Assembly: GCF_000210295.1 (NCBI RefSeq)
Contig: NC_026744.1
Coordinates: 3,100,001-3,164,000 of the forward strand
Source: Trypanosoma brucei gambiense DAL972
Taxonomy: Eukaryota; Euglenozoa; Kinetoplastea; Trypanosomatida; Trypanosomatidae
DNA: 64,000 bases
Direction: 5' to 3'
The stretch's first letter is position 1. Each line of letters opens with the position of its first letter. This document shows positions 27,780-37,559 of this stretch, one piece after another. A program made the position numbers and the translations under genes. Below the pieces are notes generated by a model. The model was not told the DNA's origin, did no database searches, and was given only the letters and a program-made list of their open reading frames with translations.

Positions 27780-29105
27780 ATGAATCCAGAAGCGGAGGAA
27801 TTTGTACCGAAGGGGAACCGCACACCAGGATCCGGTGGTCGGCGTGGAAACGGCGGTGGCTCCCGGCAGATTCCGGTCCGCGGGGAACGTCAACAACCAC
27901 CGCCACCACCACCACCACAGCAGCAACAGCAGCAGGTGGCGCCGTCGTCACAGACAACACTTCGCGCGAGTGCAGAGCCATTCCAGCCTAAGGGCTCCCA
28001 AGGGTTTGGGCTCGTTGGGCAAGTACTTCCATATGTTGCCGGCCCACCAGGCGGTGTCCCACAAGCGTGGGAGTCTGTGGAGCCAGTGCCTCCGCTTTCT
28101 GTGTGGAAGAGTGATTCAGTGCAGCAAGCGGGCGCAAAACCGCTGTCACTTAGCGCCACACCCTATACGCCTACTAACCCAAAGATTTCGTCCAAGTTCC
28201 CAGCCACTCCTGAGGCTCAGCGGGGCCCTTCAACAGAGTTTAAGGACACGACACCAGCGTCACTTCAGCCTCAGGAAAAGGAAGTGGTAGAGGTAGGTGA
28301 AAAGGCTGTGGCTATAGCCTCGCCCCCGGAGGAAGATGCTGTTGCCGCCAATGGTGGCTCTGTTGATGCCAGCGGCGCACCATCAACGCAGAACTTCACC
28401 GTAGGTGAGATAGTGGAGAACGACTTTAGCGGATCGATGCTTCCCAGTTTGTTTCAGGTAGAGGTGCTAGACAAGCCGGCCCCTGCCGAGCCTGTGCGGT
28501 TTAATACAGTGTGGGCCCTCTATGCCGACGAGCATCCAACACCGTTTGGAGCTCCGTTAGCGTATCACCCGGTTCTCGTCCACCTTGTTGGGGATGTTGA
28601 GTGCTTCTGGCGCCTGTGGAGGCATCTGCCCCCTCCATCCACGTTGCTGCCCGCCTTCACATATCACTGGTTCCGTCGGGACATTAGGCCGAACTGGGAG
28701 CACACCCGTAACAAGAATGGTGGAACAATCACCTTCGTAATATTTGACAGAGACAAGCCGGGCTTGAATAACAAGCAGACAATGGATGATGCTTTCATGG
28801 CGATGCTCATGGCATGCAGTGGGGAATCGTTGGCGGAGAGTACAACGAACCTCAACGGCGTGATGCTCAAGGTGCGACAGAACAAACCCACAACGCTGCA
28901 GATTTGGACAGCCAGCTCAGATGAGTTGAAGCTCAGGTCCTTAGCCCGTAGTCTGAGGACTTTATTAGAAAAGGTTATTGGGCCCAAGCCACTGCAAAAG
29001 CTAGAATATTTCTCGCATCAAAGGACGCAGGTTGGTGCCCCCGGTAGTCTGGCCGGAAGGATGAAAGGAAAACCGTCGAGGATAACACCCGACTTCACGC
29101 TTTAG
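27780..29105 (+). CDS. EIF4E3: eIF4E-family cap-binding protein, EIF4E3 type
   Basis: This 441-residue protein has an eIF4E core in its C-terminal half and a long disordered N-terminal extension, as in trypanosomatid EIF4E3. Core evidence: FNTVWALYADEH, FWRLWRHLPPPS (the eIF4G/4E-BP contact region), and IRPNWEHTRNKNGG, where W306 and E307 match the cap-stacking Trp and Glu of canonical eIF4E. The extension has Gly/Arg-rich, polyproline (40-46) and polyglutamine (47-52) tracts. It begins MNPEAEEFVP and repeats a similar pattern LRASAEPFQP at 61-70; both resemble PAM2 motifs that bind the MLLE domain of poly(A)-binding protein. In T. brucei EIF4E3 works with EIF4G4 in general translation. The assignment to type 3 rather than type 4 rests on the long N-terminus. 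Confidence 0.88.
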   Translation: MNPEAEEFVPKGNRTPGSGGRRGNGGGSRQIPVRGERQQPPPPPPPQQQQQQVAPSSQTTLRASAEPFQPKGSQGFGLVGQVLPYVAGPPGGVPQAWESVEPVPPLSVWKSDSVQQAGAKPLSLSATPYTPTNPKISSKFPATPEAQRGPSTEFKDTTPASLQPQEKEVVEVGEKAVAIASPPEEDAVAANGGSVDASGAPSTQNFTVGEIVENDFSGSMLPSLFQVEVLDKPAPAEPVRFNTVWALYADEHPTPFGAPLAYHPVLVHLVGDVECFWRLWRHLPPPSTLLPAFTYHWFRRDIRPNWEHTRNKNGGTITFVIFDRDKPGLNNKQTMDDAFMAMLMACSGESLAESTTNLNGVMLKVRQNKPTTLQIWTASSDELKLRSLARSLRTLLEKVIGPKPLQKLEYFSHQRTQVGAPGSLAGRMKGKPSRITPDFTL

Positions 29106-29275
29106 TAATCGCTGCTTGCGTACACGTACCGTAAACAGAACATGTTTTTCTTTTGTGTGTGTGTGTGTGTGTGCATGTATGGTGGGCGTATGCCATGTTA
29201 TGTGGATGGGAGGGGAGACATTAGGTGGAACACACAGACAAGATGCGATTCTCACCGATGGTGGGGAAATGACAC

Positions 29276-29282
<7 letters not shown>

Positions 29283-29309
<27 letters not shown>
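29283..29309. repeat. (TA)n microsatellite
   Basis: Thirteen AT units lie in the 3.4-kb gap. Confidence 0.9.
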
Positions 29310-29781
29310 GATGTTAAGGATGGGAGGAAGTAGAGTGGAAGGTGATGGATGGGACTTTCCTTCACACACCAAGGGAAAAAAGTGGGGAGGGGAGTGTAAC
29401 GGTGCCTTTCTTGCCCTTTAAACTCGAGTCCGCTAGTGCATTTGAGGCGTGTTGTCTCCAACCACTTGTTTGTTTTCTCCTATAAAAGCTGTAGCACCAT
29501 TGTTTGGAGTGTCCGACGCAGTGAGCAAACGAAACCGGAGAAAATGTGTTGCATGTGTTCACTGAAGCGCTCGGGCGGTATTGCAATCGGGAAAAGGTCA
29601 CGACCCCATAACAAGAGAAAAATTGAAAATAGGTCGTGGTCGCCCGCATGCACTTCGCTTTTCCTTTTACGGGTAAGGTTTTTTTTTTCCATCACCATGT
29701 GGTGTTTTACTTATCAGCTCCTCTGTTTGTAGCCCATGTGTCTTTGTGACCAGTGGCTCATTATGTTGCTTTATATATTTA

Positions 29782-29786
<5 letters not shown>

Positions 29787-29815
<29 letters not shown>
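29787..29815. repeat. (TA)n microsatellite
   Basis: About fourteen AT units lie in the 3.4-kb gap. Confidence 0.9.
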
Positions 29816-29818
<3 letters not shown>

Positions 29819-30249
29819 AAGACAATAAAAGGGATGTTTTCGGCGTTAGTAAACAGACATTTCACTATTGTTTTTGTTACTGTTATTATTGTTACCGTTA
29901 CTGTTGTTGTTTTGTTTTCGGTTCCTGACCTCTTTTCCTTCTCACGTGAATGCATCGCAGTATCGCCAATGCGGAATTCCATCACCGCCACCACTACGAC
30001 CACCAACGAGCACGTAAGCTTATCGCGAGGTTGTTAGGCTGCAGCACAGTTATTTCTTTTTTTTTTTTTAGTGCATAGCCGTTACCAAAGCGACCAACGG
30101 GCTCTCCAGTTTTCGCACACATGAAGAGGGAACGAGGAAGGGTGGGTGTAAGCCAAGGTTTCAATTCGGTGTGATGTGTGTTTGATATTATGAATGTTTA
30201 TTTATTTATACATGTTTCCTATCCTTGTGTGCGTGCGTGCGTGCGCGTG

Positions 30250-30368
<119 letters not shown>

Positions 30369-32552
30369 TTCTTGTGGTAGGCAAAGATGTGAACACAGAG
30401 GTGTAGGGGAGGGAACATAGGAGTCACTGTCATAATTTCTTTAACCTTTCCTACCGCTCCTCATCCTTTTCCTTCATTTTATTTTCTCCTTTTCAGTTGA
30501 TACACTTCGTTGCCCTTAAGGAGGGTTGGGTGGTAGGAGAGGTGAAGTGAAACTTTCTGGTTTGTAGCTGTGGGTATTTGACTGTGGGGGAAAGAGGGAG
30601 GCGGGTGGTGGATGGGAGGTGATGAGGTTCTTCCTCAGGTTTACTTGTAATCGTTGGGATTGTGATTGTGCCCATTGATGTCATAAGAGAGGAAAGGGGG
30701 GAGGAGTATTGTGGGCGTAATTAATGGGAATGGGAACGATGATGTGTGGTGCGCGTGCCGGCTGGGAATCCACGCTACCAAGTACATCAACTCTTAGTTT
30801 TGGCTACTCCTTGTTACCCCGCGTTTCGTTTCTTTTTGTTTGTTTTATTATTATTTTCATAGTGCCCCGTTCCCGTTTTGTGTTCCGCTCTGCGTGTCTA
30901 TTAGGGCTTTTGATTGATTCCGGTGGTTCTTTCGGTGTGGTACGTTGGGTGTCGCTTTTGGCCTACCGAGGGAGCGTAAAGCAAACTAATAAAGATAATA
31001 GTGAATGGATCTTTTTGTTGTCAGCAAGAGAAAAGAGGTAACAGAGAGGAAGGAATGAAAAAAAAATTATGAAAGGAGTAGTGTGTGGTGTTGACGGCGT
31101 TTGGGGTGCGATGCGTCAGCACAATGAAGGTCGCGCAATATGTCGCTTTCTTTCATTTGTGCATAACCACGCTAAGCAAAATTCAGATATGTGAGGCGAA
31201 TAGGAGGGGAGGGGGACGGAGGCGGAGGCAGAGCCGCCCCCCCTTTTTTCTTTTCTCTAATCCCTGCTGTTCGCAACACGTTTCACCGCTCTTTAGTTTA
31301 TTTTCTTGAACGAGATCGAGTTAAGGGGTGGCGAGGGAAATGTATGAATAATGAGTAATAACTAATACTAACGGCAATAGTAACTAAAGTAACGAAACAA
31401 AAGGAAAAAAGGCAACAAAAAGAATGGGTAATGGCAAGAGAGGAGGTAGATAGGGCGACTAACACTAACGTAATGTGATTCGCGCGTACATTATACACAT
31501 ATAGGTACAACTGTACTTGTGTGTTCCACGTGAGGAAGAAAAGGAACAAAGGAAGGTGCAAGGAAGATAAGGTAAGATGAGAAGGAGGGGGCGGCGCTAA
31601 AGAAAAGAAACGGAGGAGGGAGGAAAAGAGAAAAATAAAGCGTTTAAAACGGAAAGAAAGGGGAAAAAATGAGAAAAAAATACTGTAAGGAAACAAATAG
31701 CGATACAGTTCGACTATGGTGATGCGAGGGGTGGGTATAAAAAGATACGAAGCGCGAGAGGGCAAGTTGGTAGCCTTAATTTTTGGTTATTCGTTTCCTT
31801 CCTTCCTTCCTTCTCTTCTCTTCTCTCTTCCCCCCTTTCTTTTCCTTTTATCCGTTTTCTCTTCCCTCATTTTGCTTTTTTATTGTTACGTTGGGTGGGG
31901 GGATTGCATAGGTGAGAAGGAAGAGAAAGGTGGTAGCAAGCTGAGTAAGATGTGCCACAACATTTTGTTTTTTTTCTTTCTCTGGGTTCAAAGATATCCT
32001 GATGGTTCGAACTACGGAAAGAAGGAAAGAGCAGTGGCGTGGTACCCAGCACGCTGCTTTCCGCTAATGTTTGAAGTGGTTGTTAGCCGTTGGCGCGAGA
32101 TTAAAGCGTAATGAAGACACGTTTCCCCCTTTCCCCCTCCTGTGTCCATCTTCCTTTCGGTAGTTCTGCCGTCAGTGCCGTTTCGGAATACCCTTTTAGT
32201 TTGTTAGATGACATATCAACCTATTGGGCTCTTTTTCTTTACCGGACCAAACCAATATTTAATAAAGAACATATATATATATAATACTAGTTTTCGTTTT
32301 TGAAAGCCCTGAGCGAGCGCAGGAAATCCACCCTTCTCGCAACCGCAGCGTGCGGTGGAATCTTACAGAGTTCGGGAAAAAGAACAGAAGGCTCGCACAA
32401 AACCACGATTGGCTTTCAGTGTTTATCAAAGTGGAGGTAAATAACAGAAGGCATTGGGAGAGGCTGGTTTTCAGATAGGGAGGAAGTCTTGGAGGCATTC
32501 AAAGGATTAAAGAGGGAGGAAGGTGTGGAGGGAGCGTAACAAACACTAAGCC

Positions 32553-34376
32553 ATGTTTCGTCGTAGCCTTTCCCGCCGTAGTCTGCAGTATCAACCATGC
32601 TTCAAGGACCTTAGCTTCCTCGTGGAAGACGTGTTTAACATGTATGCGCACTATGAAAAACTTGGGTACACCAACGTCAAGAGGGAATTTCTTACCAACC
32701 TTCTTGCTGAAGCTGGAACCCTCGCCACAACGTCACTTCTGCCGCTATACTCTTCTAGTGACGTTGAGGGATGTCAGTGGCTGCAGAATAGCCAAGTTGG
32801 TACACCAAAAGGTTTCGAGGCCGCTTATAAGACACTGTGCAGTAAGGGATGGATCGGTATTAGCCAACCACTGGAGTTTGGCGGCAAAGCGTTGCCATAC
32901 TCAGTTGGTAGTATCACGCGAGAGGTCATGGAAACAGCAAATCCACCACTTTTAACGTATGCCACCCAAAGCATAGGAGCAGCTGAGGCGCTGATGACAT
33001 GTGTAAGCGCGAAGAAACATGAAATGTTTCTCAGGCGGCTAGTTTCTGGGGAATGGAGCGGTTCATTGAGCCTCACCGAGGGGCAAAGCGGAGCGGCTGA
33101 AGGAGTGGTTACGGCAGAGCGGGCACAAGATGGGACATACAACTTGACGGGGACGAGGAATTTTATCTTGGCCGGGGACCATAACCTCACAGCAAATGTG
33201 CTTTATGTTGTGCTGGCACGATTACCTTCCTCACAGGCGACAGGCACCGACTTGTCGCTGTTCCTGGTTCCGCGCCACGTACCAAAGTCGGATGGATCGC
33301 TGGAAACTGAAAGGAATGTAAAATGCCTTGGATTAGAGGCCACCATGGGCATGAAGGGTAGCTCCATCTGTCGAATGGGGTTCGACAATTCGACCGGCTA
33401 CTTTGTTGGGGAGTTCAATTCGGGTGTGAAGCGGACGGTAACTACCACGAACACGGCGGCCGTTGCAGCTGCAGTGCAGGGTGTCTGCCACGCTGAACTT
33501 GCTTTTCAAAATGCCCTTTCACGAACTCGTGGGTGCAACTCACAGTGCACGTCGGAGAGTAGCACATGTGCAGAAGGTACCAGCACCGTATTAATACCCG
33601 ACGCGAACATGCGTTTGAGTATACTCTTTGCCAAAGCCGTGGCCGAGGGAGGTAGGGCGCTTTCGTTAGATGTTTCACGACTTCTTGACATTTACCACAA
33701 CACGACGGATGCCACCGCGCGTGAGGGGATGGGGAACAAAATTAACTTTTACTCCACTATAGCCAATACGTGCCTAACCACATGGAATTTTCAGGCCATC
33801 TCCCGTTGCCTGTGGATGTGGAGTCCGCAAGGTGTTGTGAAGGGCAATGATATGGAGCAGATTTTGCGCGACGCCCGCGCTGCTGCGCAGCACAGTGGTG
33901 CTATGACGTCCAATTCAGTTGAATTCCTCAATCGGCACATATTGCCTCTGCACACGGAGGAGGTCGCAAGCTTTGGCAGTAATGTTCGTGCGCTGGTGCG
34001 GCCATATCTTTTTTCGAGGGGTACCATCGGTCAGTGTGCCCGGCGTCTGTGGCTACTCCAAAAACAGTGGCGGTTGGGTATTGCCAAGGTGAAGATGTTA
34101 GCCATGCAAGAGCCCGATAGCGTCGGCGCTGTGTCGGAGGATGTAATCATGTACGCGGGTTACATGGTGTTGGCGTACAATTGGTTACGTATGGCCACAG
34201 TGGCACAAAAACTTATTGACTCTGGGAAAGATGTAGACGGCTTCTATCGTTGTAAGGTGGATGTTTGTCAGTATGTCTTTCAGTACTTGGTACCGTACGC
34301 GGATGCGCACTTTCAGATTATGCAGAACGGCGCCAGTGTCATGAAAAGTTGCGAGTCGACATGGGATCTTAGGTGA
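32553..34376 (+). CDS. Acyl-CoA dehydrogenase-like protein, probably catalytically inactive
   Basis: This 607-residue protein aligns along its length with large acyl-CoA dehydrogenases of the DmdC/FadE type: an N-terminal helical domain, LVSGEWSGSLSLTEGQSG, then GTRNFILAGDHNLTANVLYVVLARLP and SLFLVPRHV, and the helical C-terminal domain. The N-terminus MFRRSLSRRSLQY is a good mitochondrial presequence candidate. Key residues look lost. The FAD/substrate motif normally ending GSD reads GAA (174-182). The YEGTN-type segment that carries the catalytic Glu in this subfamily reads H447-S-G-A-M. The Gly-rich GGHGY segment reads WSPQG. It may bind FAD or act as a scaffold, but dehydrogenation is doubtful. 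The ATG at 32553 is the first in frame. Confidence 0.85.
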   Translation: MFRRSLSRRSLQYQPCFKDLSFLVEDVFNMYAHYEKLGYTNVKREFLTNLLAEAGTLATTSLLPLYSSSDVEGCQWLQNSQVGTPKGFEAAYKTLCSKGWIGISQPLEFGGKALPYSVGSITREVMETANPPLLTYATQSIGAAEALMTCVSAKKHEMFLRRLVSGEWSGSLSLTEGQSGAAEGVVTAERAQDGTYNLTGTRNFILAGDHNLTANVLYVVLARLPSSQATGTDLSLFLVPRHVPKSDGSLETERNVKCLGLEATMGMKGSSICRMGFDNSTGYFVGEFNSGVKRTVTTTNTAAVAAAVQGVCHAELAFQNALSRTRGCNSQCTSESSTCAEGTSTVLIPDANMRLSILFAKAVAEGGRALSLDVSRLLDIYHNTTDATAREGMGNKINFYSTIANTCLTTWNFQAISRCLWMWSPQGVVKGNDMEQILRDARAAAQHSGAMTSNSVEFLNRHILPLHTEEVASFGSNVRALVRPYLFSRGTIGQCARRLWLLQKQWRLGIAKVKMLAMQEPDSVGAVSEDVIMYAGYMVLAYNWLRMATVAQKLIDSGKDVDGFYRCKVDVCQYVFQYLVPYADAHFQIMQNGASVMKSCESTWDLR

Positions 34377-35497
34377 TAACTCGAGCTTTTTTCCTTCGCA
34401 ACATTTCGAATGCTTAACAGGACGACGGATTGAAGTTTCTTTGTTCATGTGCAGGAAAGGAGACACGTAAGCTGTGTACTTGCGTTGTTGTTGTTACTGT
34501 GATAATTTGACGTTGAATTCACGAAAAAAAAAACTCTGTCAGGGAGGGGAATGTTACGTGGAAGACACGTACTCACCTACTTTAGTTTTGATGTGCTTAC
34601 CCCACTAATTATTTTTCTATGGGGTGGCAAGGAAGGAAAGGTTGCTGTTTTATCGTTATTGGACTAACTTCGCATCAATCAGGAGGGCTGTGGGGGCGAA
34701 CGAATGCTCCAACAAAGTTCAGGTGAACTCTGGTTCTGTTTCTAGTTGGTGAAAAGGAAGAAAGAGAGGCACCCGTGTTTCTGTTTATGTAGTTGTTTAC
34801 GTTGCTGGAAACAAGCTTATAGTGGCCGCTTCTTGTCATTACTATTATTTATTTTATTTTATTGTTTTCGAGTTTCGAATATTCATAGCATGACGTTTGT
34901 CGAACCGGCGAAAGATTCGAAACATCGTCGTTGATCCACCGAGTAGGTTTGTTCAACGGTTCTACTCCTTTCATGTCGTTTTTAACTATCGAATTCATTC
35001 CATTTATTAATCACCACGGCAGCGACTTCCCTTACGTGTCTTGGGATCGTTGCTGTTGAGCGCAGCGGGGATTTGAAGTGGGGAGGCAAATGAATAGCAT
35101 TATCTGCACGATTGCACGAGCGGTGGCGGACATTGACTTCCTGAATCCAGGGCGAGGTATTAGTTCGCTACTGCAGTGCTGCCACCCGCCAATAGGTGTG
35201 GCTAACTTATTTTAACTTGCGTTCCCCCACTTTTTTTACCTCCAAGATGCCAAGTGGCCATTGGAAATGCTACTGTTGTTGATTTCTTTTTTGTTGTTGT
35301 TGTTGTTCTTTATGCTTTCCGCCAAATTTTTAATGGTGCCTAACAAAAGGAAGGGAGAGGGAAGAGAACTCGCCATTACCATACTTGGGGTAGACGAATA
35401 GTGGGATATATATTTCTTTGCTCCTTACTTGCAGGAGACACGAAGAGAGGGAGAAAAGGTGAATTCTCTGCCGCACACGGCTCAGATTCCATTCTAA
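34377..35497 (+). other. Intergenic spacer
   Basis: This is UTR-type sequence with T-rich stretches (34840-34868, 35226-35240) and a (TTG)n run near 35283-35308. I see no credible gene. Confidence 0.55.
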
Positions 35498-37159
35498 ATG
35501 GCGGCAACAGGTTCACGAGAAGAAATGATGGAGGCCTTGAATAAGGCAAGACAGGCAATGGCCCGTCGTGTTCCGACTCCAACGGCGTCAACAGTACAAT
35601 CATCATCCGAACATGATCCTTCGGCGAATGTCGGCGTTTTACAGATATATGATGCTGCGGATACCTCGTTATGTCGCCATGCTCGCCCGTCGGAAGCAAA
35701 AGACAATCGCGCCCACTTCTTTGAAACATGGTGTAAGAAGATCGAGGTGTTCGTTGCGGATCCGACTAAAACGACGTTGGAGCTTCCCCCTGAACTGTGC
35801 GCGAACGACCGTAGGGAGCTTCACAATCTTGCGGAGAAATATAATCTCAGTCACCATTCCCGTGGCACGGGGGCGACACGACATCTTGTGCTGAAGAAAG
35901 ATGCGCTGCACTATAGAATGCCTGATGCTGCTCCAGCCAACATTGAAGCAATAAAGCGGGACCCTGGAACGAAAGAGTCTAAATTTCACCTTCGTCGCGT
36001 AAAGCAGAACCCTGAGGCCCCAGCTGGGTCGATGGGCGCCTTCGGTGATGAAACGACTGCCGCAATGGTGCACCGCTTGGTGCGTGCAACAGACGAGTAT
36101 CGAAGAGCAGTGAATGTTGGGTATACTCAAGACGAGCTACTCGCTTTCGAAACCGGTGAATCAGTTGAGGGAATCCTCCGTAGCGGCGGAGAGCGAGACG
36201 CACAGCCCGCAACAAATGCCGATGTTGAGGATCCCACGGGATTATGTGCTTCGCCCCCCCGCGCGCGAATTACCGGCGGAGCGGATTACGAGGCGCGCGC
36301 GAAGGACTCTTCCGTTGGGGAGAAGTCGAAGGCGGTCTACGATGAGATGTGTCTTCGGTGCCAGACTCGGTCTCGTGTGGATTATGATATACAGAAATGG
36401 GATTGCAATGGGTATTGTGCGAAGTGCACTGCGCAGACCATTTGGAAACTTGTGGAGGTAGAAAATAGCACGGGAATGAGAAGTGCTCAGCGGAAGCATA
36501 ACCGCGAAGAGTTCGAGAAAGCCGACGAAGCGCTTCCGCAAGAGGTGCAGCAACCCGAAGAAATCGATAAGGATAACGATGAGGATGATACGATCACGGT
36601 GGAAGATGTGGTGGATATGGCGAGCATGAATGACTTTAGCGCTGCGGATGTGAATTGGATTCGCCGCTTTGCAGTACATCACAGTTCAAAGGAGGTTTGC
36701 TGCTCTCTCAGTACACACATAGTGTTTTGCATCGAATTCAACGACTTATTGACCATGCGTATTTTCCGACCCTTCCTTAAGCTGCAGGGGAGCACAGACA
36801 GCAGCGATGAAAAGAAACGAACAAAGAACGAGTGTGGAGCGTCCTCTGATGGTTCAACTCTTACTGAAACTCATGGCGCATGGTTTGTGTGGCTACGCGA
36901 AGTGAAGCCGGCGGGTGTGGCGCTTTCTACACTGCTAGATGAATTGGCGGGTTGTACGCCCGAGGGCTACGACCGACTTTGCGTCGCCTTCCCGAACATG
37001 TCTGTGTACGGCACGGAGGCAAGCTGTGTGTGCCTTGTCAAACCAGGCGTGCTGAATATGGAGGGCCTTCAAGCAATGCGGCAGAAGTACGGTGAGCAGA
37101 ATTTTCGCCTCGCCCAGGAGTTGGAGGTTGCTCTTGCGGGCGATAGCAAGCCCGCGTAA
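35498..37159 (+). CDS. R3H-domain protein with Cys-rich segment
   Basis: This 553-residue protein contains an R3H single-stranded nucleic-acid-binding domain at about residues 93-135: LPPELCANDRRELHNLAEKYNL with the signature R105-x3-H109, then SHHSRGTGATRHLVLKK. A mid-protein Cys cluster (MCLRCQTRSR, then CNGYCAKC about 20 residues later) could bind zinc. A further acidic stretch (EEIDKDNDEDDTITVEDVV) leads to a C-terminal region of unknown fold. No signal peptide or membrane segment is seen. A role in RNA binding is inferred from R3H; the target is unknown. The ATG at 35498 is the first in the frame and follows a purine-rich leader. Confidence 0.8.
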   Translation: MAATGSREEMMEALNKARQAMARRVPTPTASTVQSSSEHDPSANVGVLQIYDAADTSLCRHARPSEAKDNRAHFFETWCKKIEVFVADPTKTTLELPPELCANDRRELHNLAEKYNLSHHSRGTGATRHLVLKKDALHYRMPDAAPANIEAIKRDPGTKESKFHLRRVKQNPEAPAGSMGAFGDETTAAMVHRLVRATDEYRRAVNVGYTQDELLAFETGESVEGILRSGGERDAQPATNADVEDPTGLCASPPRARITGGADYEARAKDSSVGEKSKAVYDEMCLRCQTRSRVDYDIQKWDCNGYCAKCTAQTIWKLVEVENSTGMRSAQRKHNREEFEKADEALPQEVQQPEEIDKDNDEDDTITVEDVVDMASMNDFSAADVNWIRRFAVHHSSKEVCCSLSTHIVFCIEFNDLLTMRIFRPFLKLQGSTDSSDEKKRTKNECGASSDGSTLTETHGAWFVWLREVKPAGVALSTLLDELAGCTPEGYDRLCVAFPNMSVYGTEASCVCLVKPGVLNMEGLQAMRQKYGEQNFRLAQELEVALAGDSKPA

Positions 37160-37559
37160 GCACCGATGCAGTGCTTTCGCACCTTTTTTTTTTTGTACGG
37201 GACGTTCACGGATTTAGTACGTGTTTCACTAAGAGTACAGTGATTCCTCCCTGTTCACTTTTTCTTCTTTTATTATTCTCTGTGTGCTGTGGAATATGCA
37301 AACGCGGATAGGTCTGCTTACACGAGCCTCTACGCGTTTACATTCTCAGCTAGTCTCAGCGATGAACCGTCGGTAATGAAAGCTTTACGGTTCTTCCCCC
37401 AAGAGAAGAAAACAAAAAAAGATAAGCTAACTTACGAGGGAAGGGAAGAAAGGCCTCCTCTTGTGCATTCATCTCCCACCTGCTGCATGCGGCCTGGCTG
37501 CTGAATCTTCTCTTGTCTTCTTTGTATCACACTTTTACTTTGAACGTTTTTTTCTTGTG
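37160..37559 (+). other. Intergenic spacer
   Basis: The spacer carries T/C-rich runs at 37247-37280 and 37505-37557. The second abuts the helicase ATG with no AG in between, so the trans-splice site is more likely near 37308-37309. Confidence 0.5.

Noticed and set aside
31716..32111. 131-codon frame in the 3.4-kb gap
   Set aside because: Its middle is a translation of the TTCC-rich run, giving a false hydrophobic helix.
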